7,890 nt of DNA. It comes from Candidatus Aminicenantes bacterium UBA4820 (lineage in GTDB: Bacteria; Acidobacteriota; UBA4820). Under the pieces are notes generated by a model. That model was not told where the DNA came from and ran no database searches. It worked only from the letters and a program-made list of their open reading frames with translations. Shown here one piece after another: positions 1 to 6,515 of the stretch (position 1 is the first letter of the stretch; every line of letters begins with the position of its first letter). The stretch covers positions 1-7,890 of the forward strand of contig DHFQ01000110.1 of the NCBI GenBank assembly GCA_002402325.1. The letters are read 5' to 3'. The translations under genes were made by a program, and so were the position numbers.

Positions 1-1196
1 CTTCAAGGATTTTTGTTCAGGTTAGAACACTAAAAGGACTTGCTTATGGCGCGGGAGGCTATATGATTCCTGCCTATGACCACAATGGTGCCTTCTACTT
101 CTACACTTCAACAAAGCCAGAATCATCCGTTGAGGCATTAAAAACAATCCTTGAAGAAATTAAGAAAATTAAAAGTGAACCTGTTACAGATGAGGAATTA
201 AAAAGGGCGAAAGATGGCTACTTGAATGGGTTTGCTTTTGAATTTGACTCAACCGACAAAATTGCAAGTAGGATTCTCACCTACAACTTTTATGGCTATC
301 CCGAAAATTTTAATGAAATTTTAAAGTCAAAAATTGAAAATGTTACAAAAGAAGATATTCTCAATGTTGCAAAAAAGTATCTTTTTGAGGACAAACTCTC
401 AATTCTTGCTGTTGGTAAAAAAGAGGTGCAAAACGATTTAAAAGTTCTTGGAAATGTTAATTTGATTGACATCACGATTAAAGAGCCAACGCCAAAAGAG
501 GTTATCCCGGAACCAACAGAGGAAACTTTAAATCAGGGAAATCTCATTTTAAAGAACGTTCTTAAAGCAGTCGGTGAAGTTGAGTTGAAAAAGGTAAAGA
601 ATTTATCGTTTGAAGGAACAGTTGAGTTAAAGACTCCAATGGGACCTTTCTCTATGAATCAAAAGGGAATTGTGGTTTTTCCCGATAAAGCCCATTTTGA
701 AATACAAACTCCAATGGGGAAGATGGAGCAGGTCCTAAAAGGAAAAGAGGGCTATATGGCAATGGGTGATAAAAAGAGACCCATTCCAGAATCGCAACTT
801 GCAGAAAATATATCCTCATTGAATTTTTCATTTGGATGTCTTCACTTTTTGAAAGATTTTGCAGATGGAAAAATCAAGGCTCAACTTATTGGAGACAAGG
901 ATGTACAAGGAGTTAAGACCAAACTTCTCGTTATAAGAGTCGGTGAAAAGCCAGTAAAAATTTACATTGATCAAAACAATCTGATTTATGCCGTACAAAG
1001 AAAACAAAATAGCGAGGAAGGACCTAAGGATTTGATGGAAGTTTTTAGCGAATACAAAGATGTCCAAGGAATCAAACTTCCCTTTGTAAGCAAAACTTAC
1101 GATGGCGATGAAGTTAAAGAATCATCAACTATAAAGACATTCAATTTGAATATTGACCTTCCTGAAAATGAAGAAAAAATCCTTGATGTAAAGTAA
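1..1196 (+). CDS. M16-family peptidase-like protein, C-terminal part, fused to a LolA/LolB-like beta-rich domain (5' end outside window)
   Basis: The frame is open from the left edge (first full codon at position 3), so this is the C-terminal ~397 residues of a longer protein. The first ~20 residues contain VRTLKGLAY, matching the R...GLAY motif of the second, non-catalytic M16 subdomain that helps hold substrate. The text after it (VTDEELKRAKDGYL, FEFDSTDKIASR, VTKEDILNVAKKYL, then a short strand ending AVGKK) follows the usual end of an M16 C-terminal domain. The zinc motif HxxEH would lie upstream and cannot be seen, so catalytic activity is unproven. After a Pro/Glu-rich linker comes a ~200-residue beta-rich region with two TPMG turns. 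It resembles outer-membrane lipoprotein-sorting (LolA/LolB-like) domains; this is a fold-level guess. Such M16 fusions are usually periplasmic or outer-membrane-associated in diderms. The gene is convergent with the osmC-like gene, 75 bp away. The first in-frame ATG at 63 is internal, not the start. Confidence 0.85.
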   Translation, partial: SRIFVQVRTLKGLAYGAGGYMIPAYDHNGAFYFYTSTKPESSVEALKTILEEIKKIKSEPVTDEELKRAKDGYLNGFAFEFDSTDKIASRILTYNFYGYPENFNEILKSKIENVTKEDILNVAKKYLFEDKLSILAVGKKEVQNDLKVLGNVNLIDITIKEPTPKEVIPEPTEETLNQGNLILKNVLKAVGEVELKKVKNLSFEGTVELKTPMGPFSMNQKGIVVFPDKAHFEIQTPMGKMEQVLKGKEGYMAMGDKKRPIPESQLAENISSLNFSFGCLHFLKDFADGKIKAQLIGDKDVQGVKTKLLVIRVGEKPVKIYIDQNNLIYAVQRKQNSEEGPKDLMEVFSEYKDVQGIKLPFVSKTYDGDEVKESSTIKTFNLNIDLPENEEKILDVK

Positions 1197-1207
1197 CACT
1201 ACCTTTT

Positions 1208-1249
1208 TAGCAGAGCGGCTTCAGACCTTCATCTGGAGCCGCTTTGCTA
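1208..1249 (+). terminator. Strong hairpin between convergent genes, probable transcript 3' end
   Basis: Bases 1208-1225 pair with 1232-1249 around a 6-base loop (CCTTCA at 1226-1231). This gives 18 pairs including two wobbles (1213:1244 and 1221:1236). In + strand RNA both wobbles are stable G.U pairs; in minus-strand RNA they become C.A mismatches, so the hairpin fits best the 3' end of the M16-like transcript. No good U-run follows on either strand (AUUAAAU on +, AAAAAGG on -). It is therefore not a textbook intrinsic terminator and may instead act as a 3' stability element or with a factor. It lies between the two stop codons and may serve both convergent units. Confidence 0.7.
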
Positions 1250-1271
1250 TTAAATGACAATGAATCTGCCT

Positions 1272-1676
1272 TTATTGACGGTTTATATTGACTTCAAATT
1301 TTGGTTTTGACTCAATTACTTTTTTCACAAAACAACTCATAACAGCCCTTCTTAAAGGTTCGATGTTCTTTTCGTCAAAGTCTTGAGGAACGGTTATACT
1401 ATATTCAACAATTGGGCTTTCTCCCTTTTGCATCATCTCTTCCGAATAGTTGAAATTGAGGGTAAAATCAACCCTGGATAAATCGATATTCCTTGTTTTC
1501 AGAAACTTCATAAGGAAATATCCGCCGCAGGTTGCAAGAGATGTAAGTAAATAGGCCAAAGGAGATGGGGCTTCATTATTACCCCCATGTTCAACCGGTT
1601 GATCTGCTAATACATCCCATTCACCAACTTTTGCCTTTACCTGATTGTTTTTTGGAAAACTAACTTTTACTTCCAT
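1272..1676 (-). CDS. OsmC/Ohr-family protein
   Basis: The 134-residue protein has the normal length and layout of the OsmC fold. An N-terminal beta region (VKVSFP, then KAKVGEWDVLADQP) is followed by APSPLAYLLTSLATCGGY, the central helix bearing the first conserved Cys (C50). The second Cys (C115) lies in RRAVMSCFVKKVIE near the C-terminus. In Ohr/OsmC enzymes these two cysteines reduce organic hydroperoxides. The overall sequence looks more like the general OsmC/YhfA-type branch than classical Ohr, so the substrate is unknown. The start is set by a GGAGG at 1681-1685, four bases before ATG. That site lies inside the end of the upstream hydrolase gene, and the two genes overlap by 10 bp, so translation is likely coupled. 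It is the last gene of the six-gene operon. A cytoplasmic location is inferred because no signal peptide is seen. Confidence 0.88.
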   Translation of the reverse strand: MEVKVSFPKNNQVKAKVGEWDVLADQPVEHGGNNEAPSPLAYLLTSLATCGGYFLMKFLKTRNIDLSRVDFTLNFNYSEEMMQKGESPIVEYSITVPQDFDEKNIEPLRRAVMSCFVKKVIESKPKFEVNINRQ

Positions 1677-2422
1677 TTTTCCTCCATAAATATTCTTTTT
1701 AGAATTTTGTTGAAATCTTCACTTTTTTCAATCATAGGAAAATGTCCCGAATTATTTATGATAAAAAGATTTGCATTTTTATAAACGCTTAATGCACTTT
1801 TCACATCATTTAAAAATGGATCTTTTTCTCCCACAATAAAATTCACCTCAAAATCAGCCTCTTCTGCCAATTTTTTATAATTGCACTCATCTTCATCTCT
1901 TCTTAAAATTGCATCGATAACATCGCTATTTTCTTTTGCTATTTTTAGTTTTGTTAAGGTTTCAACATCTCCAAAAACCTTGCCAAAATTGAGCCCACTT
2001 TCAAGTTTTCTGCCAAACTCCCTCTTTGAAAGGTTTTCTCTATTCTTTCTTATTTCCTCAACATTTTTTTTAAAAATATCATCATTTTCTCCGAAACCCG
2101 CTTGCCCGACAAAAACAGCCTTTTGAATGTTTTTGTAAATTTCAGTTAGCCTTAGAGAAACCTTCACCCCTCTTGAATGTGCGATTACATAGAGTTCATC
2201 GTAATCTTTTACTATTTTAAAAACCTCAAGAGCATCAAGTTTAAAGGAGTAATGGGATTCAGGCTTTGGTGAATTGCCTGTGCCGTAGAGATCAACAAGT
2301 ATCAACTCAAAGTTGTCTTTAAGTTCCTTTACAGTATCATCAAAAAGGTGGTGATTTAAGCCAAGACCAGGAAGAAAAAGAATTGGTTTTCCCTTCCCAA
2401 TTTTTTCGTAAAATAAATTCAT
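1667..2422 (-). CDS. Alpha/beta-hydrolase fold protein, substrate unknown
   Basis: The 251 residues follow the alpha/beta-hydrolase order. An oxyanion-hole segment (ILFLPGLGLNHHLFD, ~14-28) is followed by the LVDLYGTGNSPKP loop (~42-54). The nucleophile elbow AHSRG (81-85) has S83 as the probable nucleophile, then a cap-like charged helical stretch (~115-190). The acid is probably D201 in VGEKDPF and the general base H227 in NNSGHFPMIEK. All three triad positions are present, so the protein is probably active. The elbow differs from the common GHSMGG in having Arg after the Ser and Val after the Gly. Possible roles include esterase, thioesterase or C-C hydrolase; the sequence does not decide. 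There is no signal peptide, so it is presumably cytoplasmic. It starts 2 bp after the pdxJ stop with only a weak purine-rich site (AAAGA), which suggests re-initiation by ribosomes leaving pdxJ. It overlaps the osmC-like gene by 10 bp. Confidence 0.88.
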   Translation of the reverse strand: MNLFYEKIGKGKPILFLPGLGLNHHLFDDTVKELKDNFELILVDLYGTGNSPKPESHYSFKLDALEVFKIVKDYDELYVIAHSRGVKVSLRLTEIYKNIQKAVFVGQAGFGENDDIFKKNVEEIRKNRENLSKREFGRKLESGLNFGKVFGDVETLTKLKIAKENSDVIDAILRRDEDECNYKKLAEEADFEVNFIVGEKDPFLNDVKSALSVYKNANLFIINNSGHFPMIEKSEDFNKILKRIFMEEKWK

Positions 2423-2424
2423 TT

Positions 2425-3138
2425 CTATCTTTCTAAAAGAGATTTCATCTCTCTTACCGCAGATTCAAGTCCGCAAAACACAGCCCTTGCAATTATGGAA
2501 TGACCAATATTCAACTCTTCTATTTCTTCTATTTTAACGATTGGCTTTATATTCATATAATTTAAGGCATGTCCTGCAAGAACATCAAGATTTAATTTTC
2601 TTCCGAGGTTTGCTGAATCAATAACCGCTTTTAATGCTTCTTTTGTTGTCTTTTCACTTTTTGAGATTGCATAACTATTAGTATTAATCTCTATTGCCTG
2701 AGCACCAACTTTATGCGATGCTTTTATCTGGTCAAGTTGAGGATCTACAAATATGCTTACTTTTATGTTGTGAGAATTTAATCTTGAAATAGCTTGTCTT
2801 ATGGCTCCTTCATTTAAAATCACATCAAGTCCGCCTTCTGTTGTAACCTCATTTGGCTTTTCCGGAACAAGTGTAACCTGAAAAGGCTGAATTGAAGCCA
2901 TTATCTCAATCATCGAGAGGTTTGCTGCCATCTCAACATTCAATTTTGTTTTTACTGTTTCTTTTAGCATCTCAACATCTCTTTCCTGAATATGCCTTCT
3001 ATCAGCCCTCAAATGAACGGTTATCCCATCAGCACCTGCCAATTCCGCAATTGAAGCGGCAAAAATTGGATCTGGTTCTTTCGCTTTTCTCGCTTCTCTT
3101 AAAGTTGCTATGTGGTCAATATTCACAGATAACTTCAT
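2425..3138 (-). CDS. pdxJ: Pyridoxine 5'-phosphate synthase PdxJ
   Basis: PdxJ condenses 1-deoxy-D-xylulose 5-phosphate with 3-amino-2-oxopropyl phosphate to give pyridoxine 5'-phosphate, the last ring-forming step of DXP-dependent vitamin B6 synthesis in the cytoplasm. The 237-residue length is typical. Family motifs appear in order: VNIDHIATLREAR (5-17), TVHLRADRRHI (40-50), NVEMAAN (67-73), VPEKPNEVTTEGGLDV (91-106), FVDP (130-133) and VLAGHALNY (186-194). From the family, H42, E69 and H190 are the expected catalytic residues and all are present. The usual ELHTG-type loop reads EINTN (150-154), a mild departure. The ATG follows the glmM stop directly with no gap, and a GGAGGAG site sits in the end of glmM, so the genes are translationally coupled. 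Association with glmM rather than acpS or pdxA is notable. Confidence 0.97.
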   Translation of the reverse strand: MKLSVNIDHIATLREARKAKEPDPIFAASIAELAGADGITVHLRADRRHIQERDVEMLKETVKTKLNVEMAANLSMIEIMASIQPFQVTLVPEKPNEVTTEGGLDVILNEGAIRQAISRLNSHNIKVSIFVDPQLDQIKASHKVGAQAIEINTNSYAISKSEKTTKEALKAVIDSANLGRKLNLDVLAGHALNYMNIKPIVKIEEIEELNIGHSIIARAVFCGLESAVREMKSLLER

Positions 3139-4473
3139 CTACTCCTCCCTAAAAATCTCCTTCAATTTAGAAACAGCGCTATTTAAAATTTCTTCCATCA
3201 ATTTTTTATCTTTAGCCTCAACCATTACTCTTAAAAGTAGTTCGGTGCCTGAATATCTCAAAACTACCCTTCCATTATCCCCTATTTTTTTATTTAACTC
3301 CTCAAGCAGTGTTTTCACCTCTTCCATTTCATCAAGATTTCTTCTTTCTTTAACTTTTAAATTGACGATCTTTTGGTGGCACATTTCAAGACCATTTTTT
3401 AAATTCTCAGCCCTAATCTTTTCTTCAATTAGTGATGAATAAGTTAAAGCGGTTAGAAGCCCATCTCCCGTTGAAGATTTATCAAGCATAATTATGTGCC
3501 CTGATGGTTCCCCTCCTATCTCTCCACCCACCTTTTTCAGTAAATCAAGGACATACCTATCCCCGACTTTTGCTCTTAAAAAACTAACTCCCTCTCTTTT
3601 TAATGCTGATTCAAGCCCGAAATTGCTCATAACTGTGCCTACAACCAGATTTTCTGCAAGTTTATTTTCCTTTTTTCTTCTAATTGCCTCGTTGTACAAA
3701 AGATAATCTCCATCAAGAACCTCCCCCGAGGGCAAAACAAGAATACATCTATCAGCATCACCGTCAAAAGAAAAGGCGTAATCATAAGAACAATCTTCAG
3801 CCCTTTCCTTTAGAGAATGGGCAAAAAGAGAACCGCAATTATCGTTTATATTTTTCCCATCGGGAGAGTTATTTATTGTGATTACATTAGCGTTCAATTT
3901 TGAGAAAAGCGCTGGTGCCAATTTGTAGGATGCTCCATTTGCAGTATCAAGCAAAATCCTTTTCCCTTTTAGTTCCAATCCTTTGTAATTTTTTAACAAA
4001 ACATTTAGATAATCTTCTTTAAGGTCTATTTCTTCATAGTTTAGAGTTTCGTCTCTTAAAATATTCTCTTTTGAGTAAATAATCTCCTTTTCGATTGACT
4101 CTTCAACCTCATCCGGGAGTTTCTCTCCATTTTTAAAAAAGAATTTGATTCCATTGTCATTGTAAGGATTATGAGAGGCTGAGACAACAACTCCAAAGTC
4201 AAACTCCATTGTTTTTACCATTGCTGAAATTCCGGGAGTCGGAAAAACTCCACAATCGTAAGATTTAAGTCCCGCCTTTGAAAAACCTTTTACAAGCCAC
4301 TCTTTTATTTTTTGACACGATTCTCTTGTATCGTTTCCAAGAAGAAGTTTCCCTCCTTTTTTTGAAAGAATAGTTCCTGCAAAGAGGGCAATCTTTACCA
4401 CAATTTCTTCAATAAGGGGATAAGTCCCAAACTCTCCCCTTATTCCATCAGTTCCAAAAAGTTTTTCACTCAT
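3139..4473 (-). CDS. glmM: Phosphoglucosamine mutase GlmM
   Basis: GlmM interconverts glucosamine 6-phosphate and glucosamine 1-phosphate, feeding UDP-GlcNAc for peptidoglycan and, in diderms, lipid A. The 444 residues match the family length. The N-terminus KLFGTDGIRGEFG (4-16) is diagnostic. The phosphoserine loop SASHNPYNDNGIK (98-110) places the catalytic Ser at S100. The metal-binding loop DGDADR is at 237-242, the sugar-binding GEPSGH at 321-326, and the phosphate-binding RYSGTE at 406-411. These favour GlmM over a general phosphomannomutase, as does the position after cdaA-cdaR. In Firmicutes GlmM binds and inhibits CdaA; whether that holds here is inference. Its ATG lies inside the end of cdaR (8-bp overlap) behind a purine-rich GAGAG, and its stop abuts the pdxJ start. 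Nothing is missing or truncated. Confidence 0.97.
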   Translation of the reverse strand: MSEKLFGTDGIRGEFGTYPLIEEIVVKIALFAGTILSKKGGKLLLGNDTRESCQKIKEWLVKGFSKAGLKSYDCGVFPTPGISAMVKTMEFDFGVVVSASHNPYNDNGIKFFFKNGEKLPDEVEESIEKEIIYSKENILRDETLNYEEIDLKEDYLNVLLKNYKGLELKGKRILLDTANGASYKLAPALFSKLNANVITINNSPDGKNINDNCGSLFAHSLKERAEDCSYDYAFSFDGDADRCILVLPSGEVLDGDYLLYNEAIRRKKENKLAENLVVGTVMSNFGLESALKREGVSFLRAKVGDRYVLDLLKKVGGEIGGEPSGHIIMLDKSSTGDGLLTALTYSSLIEEKIRAENLKNGLEMCHQKIVNLKVKERRNLDEMEEVKTLLEELNKKIGDNGRVVLRYSGTELLLRVMVEAKDKKLMEEILNSAVSKLKEIFREE

Positions 4474-5461
4474 TACTCTCTTTTTGCCTTTCCTTTAGTG
4501 TTACCTCAATGTAGGTTGGGAAAAATGAGACTATGTGAAAAGATTTTTCATCCTTTCCTCTTTTTTCAACAAGAGGTTTTATTTTATAAGATTTTTCTGA
4601 AGGAGTTAAGTTACTTAAATCAATCAATGCCACTATCTCGTCTGGCTTTATGTTCTGACTTTCTTTCTCATCGTATTCAACAACTGTGCTTATATGGTCA
4701 GGATTTAAGACAAAATCGATTTTATTCTCCTGGTTAATACACTCAACTTTAACATTTTTGATTACACTCTGTTTTTTCTTCCCCCCAACAACGACTTTTA
4801 ATATGTAACTATTTGTATTTTGAACCACTTTCAATTCAGGGTCATCAATTATTGGAACTATGGGAATTGTGAAATCATTTTCCTTGTCAGCCAACTGGAT
4901 GGGTTGACTTGGGATAAACTTAAGACTTTCAACTATTGTTCTTGGACCATAGACTTCAACCTCGGGGGGATCAACCTCATAAAATAGAATAGATTTCCCA
5001 TTTTTCAATTTGCCCGTAAACTGTGGCTTTAAGGGGATTTTTTTCACAACAATCTTATCAAGTTGTAATTCAAGAACTTTTGGAAAAATATTGACAAAGG
5101 TTACAGAAGAGGGAAGTGTAACATCATTTTCTGTAAGTTCATAGACAAGTGGGCCTTCCGTAAACTGCTTTGCACTTATAACTACTTTTACATCATCTGA
5201 AGTTATTTTCTTTAAAACCTCAGTCGTTGCTGAAATCTCGACATTGACCTTTGTATGGGCATCAGGTCCTACAACTGAGTAACCCTTTTTTACATCTGTA
5301 AATTTGATTTCAGCAGTGATGGTCTTGTTCTCTTTTTCTTCGGTAACGGTGACTCCCCAGTAAAGTCCCGCTATTATTATTGATAACAAAAGATAAAAGT
5401 AAGCCATAGCATCGGGAAACCACTCCTTCAATGTAGCCTTCAATTTCCAGAAGAAGTTCAT
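4466..5461 (-). CDS. cdaR: YbbR-domain protein CdaR, membrane-anchored partner of CdaA
   Basis: The 331-residue protein has a short cytoplasmic N-terminus, one transmembrane segment (~20-38, rich in Leu/Ile/Tyr) and a long extracytoplasmic part. That part is made of about three YbbR-type beta repeats. The first runs from ~45 to 140 and ends LELQLDKIVVKKIPL. The second runs from ~140 to 225 and contains EVDPPEVEVYGPRTIVESL. The third runs from ~230 to 325 and ends FFPTYIEVTLKE. In Firmicutes CdaR binds CdaA and tunes its cyclase activity; the same role is inferred here from domain and gene order. The Bacillus protein is usually described with four repeats, so this one is shorter. Its ATG overlaps the cdaA stop by 4 bp (ATGA) and is preceded by GGAGGGG, a strong coupled ribosome site. 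The last residues are highly charged, with no second membrane segment. Confidence 0.92.
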   Translation of the reverse strand: MNFFWKLKATLKEWFPDAMAYFYLLLSIIIAGLYWGVTVTEEKENKTITAEIKFTDVKKGYSVVGPDAHTKVNVEISATTEVLKKITSDDVKVVISAKQFTEGPLVYELTENDVTLPSSVTFVNIFPKVLELQLDKIVVKKIPLKPQFTGKLKNGKSILFYEVDPPEVEVYGPRTIVESLKFIPSQPIQLADKENDFTIPIVPIIDDPELKVVQNTNSYILKVVVGGKKKQSVIKNVKVECINQENKIDFVLNPDHISTVVEYDEKESQNIKPDEIVALIDLSNLTPSEKSYKIKPLVEKRGKDEKSFHIVSFFPTYIEVTLKERQKESNE

Positions 5462-6234
5462 CCCCTCCCGCCTTTCAAAAGCCTTACAATTTCATCTTTT
5501 AACTCATTTTCGCTTTCAATTTTTTTTAAATTGCCACTCACTGCAACGGAGACCTCTCCCCTTTCTTCTGAAACAACAACTGCAATTGCATCAGTTTCTT
5601 CCGTTACTCCAAGCGCCGCCCTGTGCCTTGTTCCATATAAAGTTGGGAGTGGAAGAGAACTCAATGGAAGAAATGCACCAGACGCAATCATCACTCCATC
5701 AGAGATTATAACTGCACCATCATGAAGAGGAGTTTTAGGGTAGAAAATTGTTAAAAGAAGGTCAGCGGTAACTTCAGCCCCTCCCATAGGGCATCCTGTC
5801 TCTGCATAATTCTTTAATCCCTGCTTCCTTTCGAGAACTATGATTGCCCCGAATCTGTTTGATGCAAGGTTAAATGAAGCCCTCGCAATTTCAACGCAAA
5901 GTCTCATAGACTTTTCCTGAACCGACTTTCTGCCGATAATCAAGCCTCCTATAACCGAAAGAACATTTCTAATCGCAGGCTGGAAAAGTACTATTACAGC
6001 AAAGGGGATGTAAAAAAATGTCCTCTGCAAAAGAGAGTGGGTTGAACTCATCATAAAAAATCCGCTTAAAATGTAGCCAACATACAAAAGAAGAATTCCT
6101 GCAAAAATGTGAGCAGCACGAGTGCCCCGCACCTGAAAAATAAAGAGATAAATTAAAATTGCGACAGCAAAAATGTCAAGAATGTCAAACCAGAAAATCC
6201 CTCTTTGAACTAACATTTCATACGCTCTAATCAT
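5458..6234 (-). CDS. cdaA: Diadenylate cyclase CdaA (membrane DAC-domain enzyme)
   Basis: CdaA joins two ATP into c-di-AMP, a messenger controlling potassium/osmolyte balance and wall integrity. The 258 residues begin with three predicted membrane helices (~18-35, 41-62 and 73-87, the last running into FQPAIRN). The cytoplasmic DAC domain follows (~95-240). Its signature residues are intact: NRFGAIIVLER (126-136), PLHDGAVII (169-177, DGA catalytic motif) and GTRHRAALGVTEE (201-213, RHR ATP-binding motif). The enzyme should therefore be active. It is first in a six-gene operon ahead of cdaR and glmM, the classic order. The chosen ATG is the first in frame and gives an N-terminus aligning with known CdaA; the ribosome site before it (GAGAGAUGGA) is weak and the predicted leader only ~14 bases. 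A start at Met7 is possible but less natural. It is slightly shorter than Bacillus CdaA, mainly at the C-terminus. Confidence 0.97.
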   Translation of the reverse strand: MIRAYEMLVQRGIFWFDILDIFAVAILIYLFIFQVRGTRAAHIFAGILLLYVGYILSGFFMMSSTHSLLQRTFFYIPFAVIVLFQPAIRNVLSVIGGLIIGRKSVQEKSMRLCVEIARASFNLASNRFGAIIVLERKQGLKNYAETGCPMGGAEVTADLLLTIFYPKTPLHDGAVIISDGVMIASGAFLPLSSLPLPTLYGTRHRAALGVTEETDAIAVVVSEERGEVSVAVSGNLKKIESENELKDEIVRLLKGGRG

Positions 6235-6256
6235 TCAATCCATCTCTCAAAACTCT

Positions 6257-6285
6257 ATTCTACCATCAGATTAAAGCAAAATAAA
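6257..6285 (-). promoter_or_regulatory. Probable extended -10 promoter of the cdaA operon
   Basis: On the minus strand TGGTAGAAT (TAGAAT at 6262-6257, preceded by TGG) is an extended -10 element with 5 of 6 matches to TATAAT. At 17-bp spacing the -35 position reads TTTATT (6285-6280), which is poor; extended -10 promoters tolerate this. The start would be near 6247-6248, leaving a leader of ~14 bases before the cdaA ATG. No riboswitch can fit in so short a leader. Motif spacing is seen directly; activity is inferred. Confidence 0.55.
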
Positions 6286-6414
6286 CATCCCTTGATTTTG
6301 AATACAGATGAAGGTTTTTACTTTCTACATTTTGAATTTGACTCTTGCAACTTTCAATTTTCACTAAATCCTTATTTCACAAGTTTTTACCCTGATCTCT
6401 ACCAACTCCTAACT

Positions 6415-6484
6415 TTTTTCCCGCCAGTTTAATTTGATATTTTTTCTTAAAAGTTTTATTATTAAGACTAATAAGCGGGAAAAA
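6415..6484. repeat. 10-bp perfect inverted repeat flanking the gcvT promoter
   Basis: TTTTTCCCGC at 6415-6424 is the exact reverse complement of GCGGGAAAAA at 6475-6484. The centres are 60 bp apart and the arms bracket the -35/-10 boxes at about -50 and +10. The right arm overlaps the left stem of the terminator hairpin (6476-6481). It could be a pair of operator half-sites or, in a longer transcript, an anti-terminator pairing exclusive with the terminator. No known regulator motif is recognised. Confidence 0.55.
6434..6462 (+). promoter_or_regulatory. Probable sigma70-type promoter of gcvT-gcvH
   Basis: TTGATA (6434-6439) and TATTAT (6457-6462) are separated by exactly 17 bp; each matches the housekeeping consensus at five of six positions. 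The predicted start is around 6467-6470, so the transcript would begin only ~6 bases before the hairpin at 6476-6492. It is flanked by inverted copies of TTTTTCCCGC (6415-6424 and 6475-6484), which could be operator half-sites. Box matches are seen directly; use in vivo is inferred. Confidence 0.65.
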
Positions 6485-6498
6485 TCTTCCCGTTTTTT
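6476..6498 (+). terminator. Intrinsic-terminator-like hairpin in the gcvT leader (possible attenuator)
   Basis: CGGGAA (6476-6481) pairs perfectly with TTCCCG (6487-6492) around a 5-base loop, and six T follow at once (6493-6498). This is the form of a small rho-independent terminator on the + strand only, since the minus strand lacks a U-run. It lies between the gcvT promoter and the ribosome site, so it would act on gcvT-gcvH itself rather than on a preceding + strand gene (there is none). It may cause premature termination or protect the 5' end. Confidence 0.6.
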
Positions 6499-6509
6499 AT
6501 GAATTTAAA

Positions 6510-6515
6510 GGGGGA
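6510..6515 (+). promoter_or_regulatory. Ribosome binding site that fixes the gcvT start at 6520
   Basis: GGGGGA (preceded by AAA) lies five bases before the ATG at 6520, a good Shine-Dalgarno position. The earlier in-frame ATG at 6499 directly follows the terminator U-run and has no purine-rich site upstream. The family N-terminus (LKRTPLY...) also favours 6520. An out-of-frame ATG at 6515 opens a five-codon frame overlapping the start. Confidence 0.75.

Noticed and set aside
632..720. Repeated ACTCCAATGGG in the M16-like gene as a DNA repeat
   Set aside because: It encodes the TPMG turn twice in a beta-rich domain and is best explained as a protein-level repeat within the gene, not a separate element.
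1881..2126. 81-codon open frame on + strand, Ser/Phe-rich
   Set aside because: It lies opposite the well-supported alpha/beta hydrolase gene, has low-complexity Ser/Phe/Leu composition typical of the antisense of AT-rich genes, and shows no family motif.
2892..3442. Two overlapping + strand frames opposite pdxJ and glmM
   Set aside because: Both are antisense to strongly identified genes, with no ribosome site or recognisable domain.
3494..3881. Small + strand frames opposite glmM
   Set aside because: Antisense shadows of conserved GlmM motifs (the GEPSGH and DGDADR regions), with biased composition.
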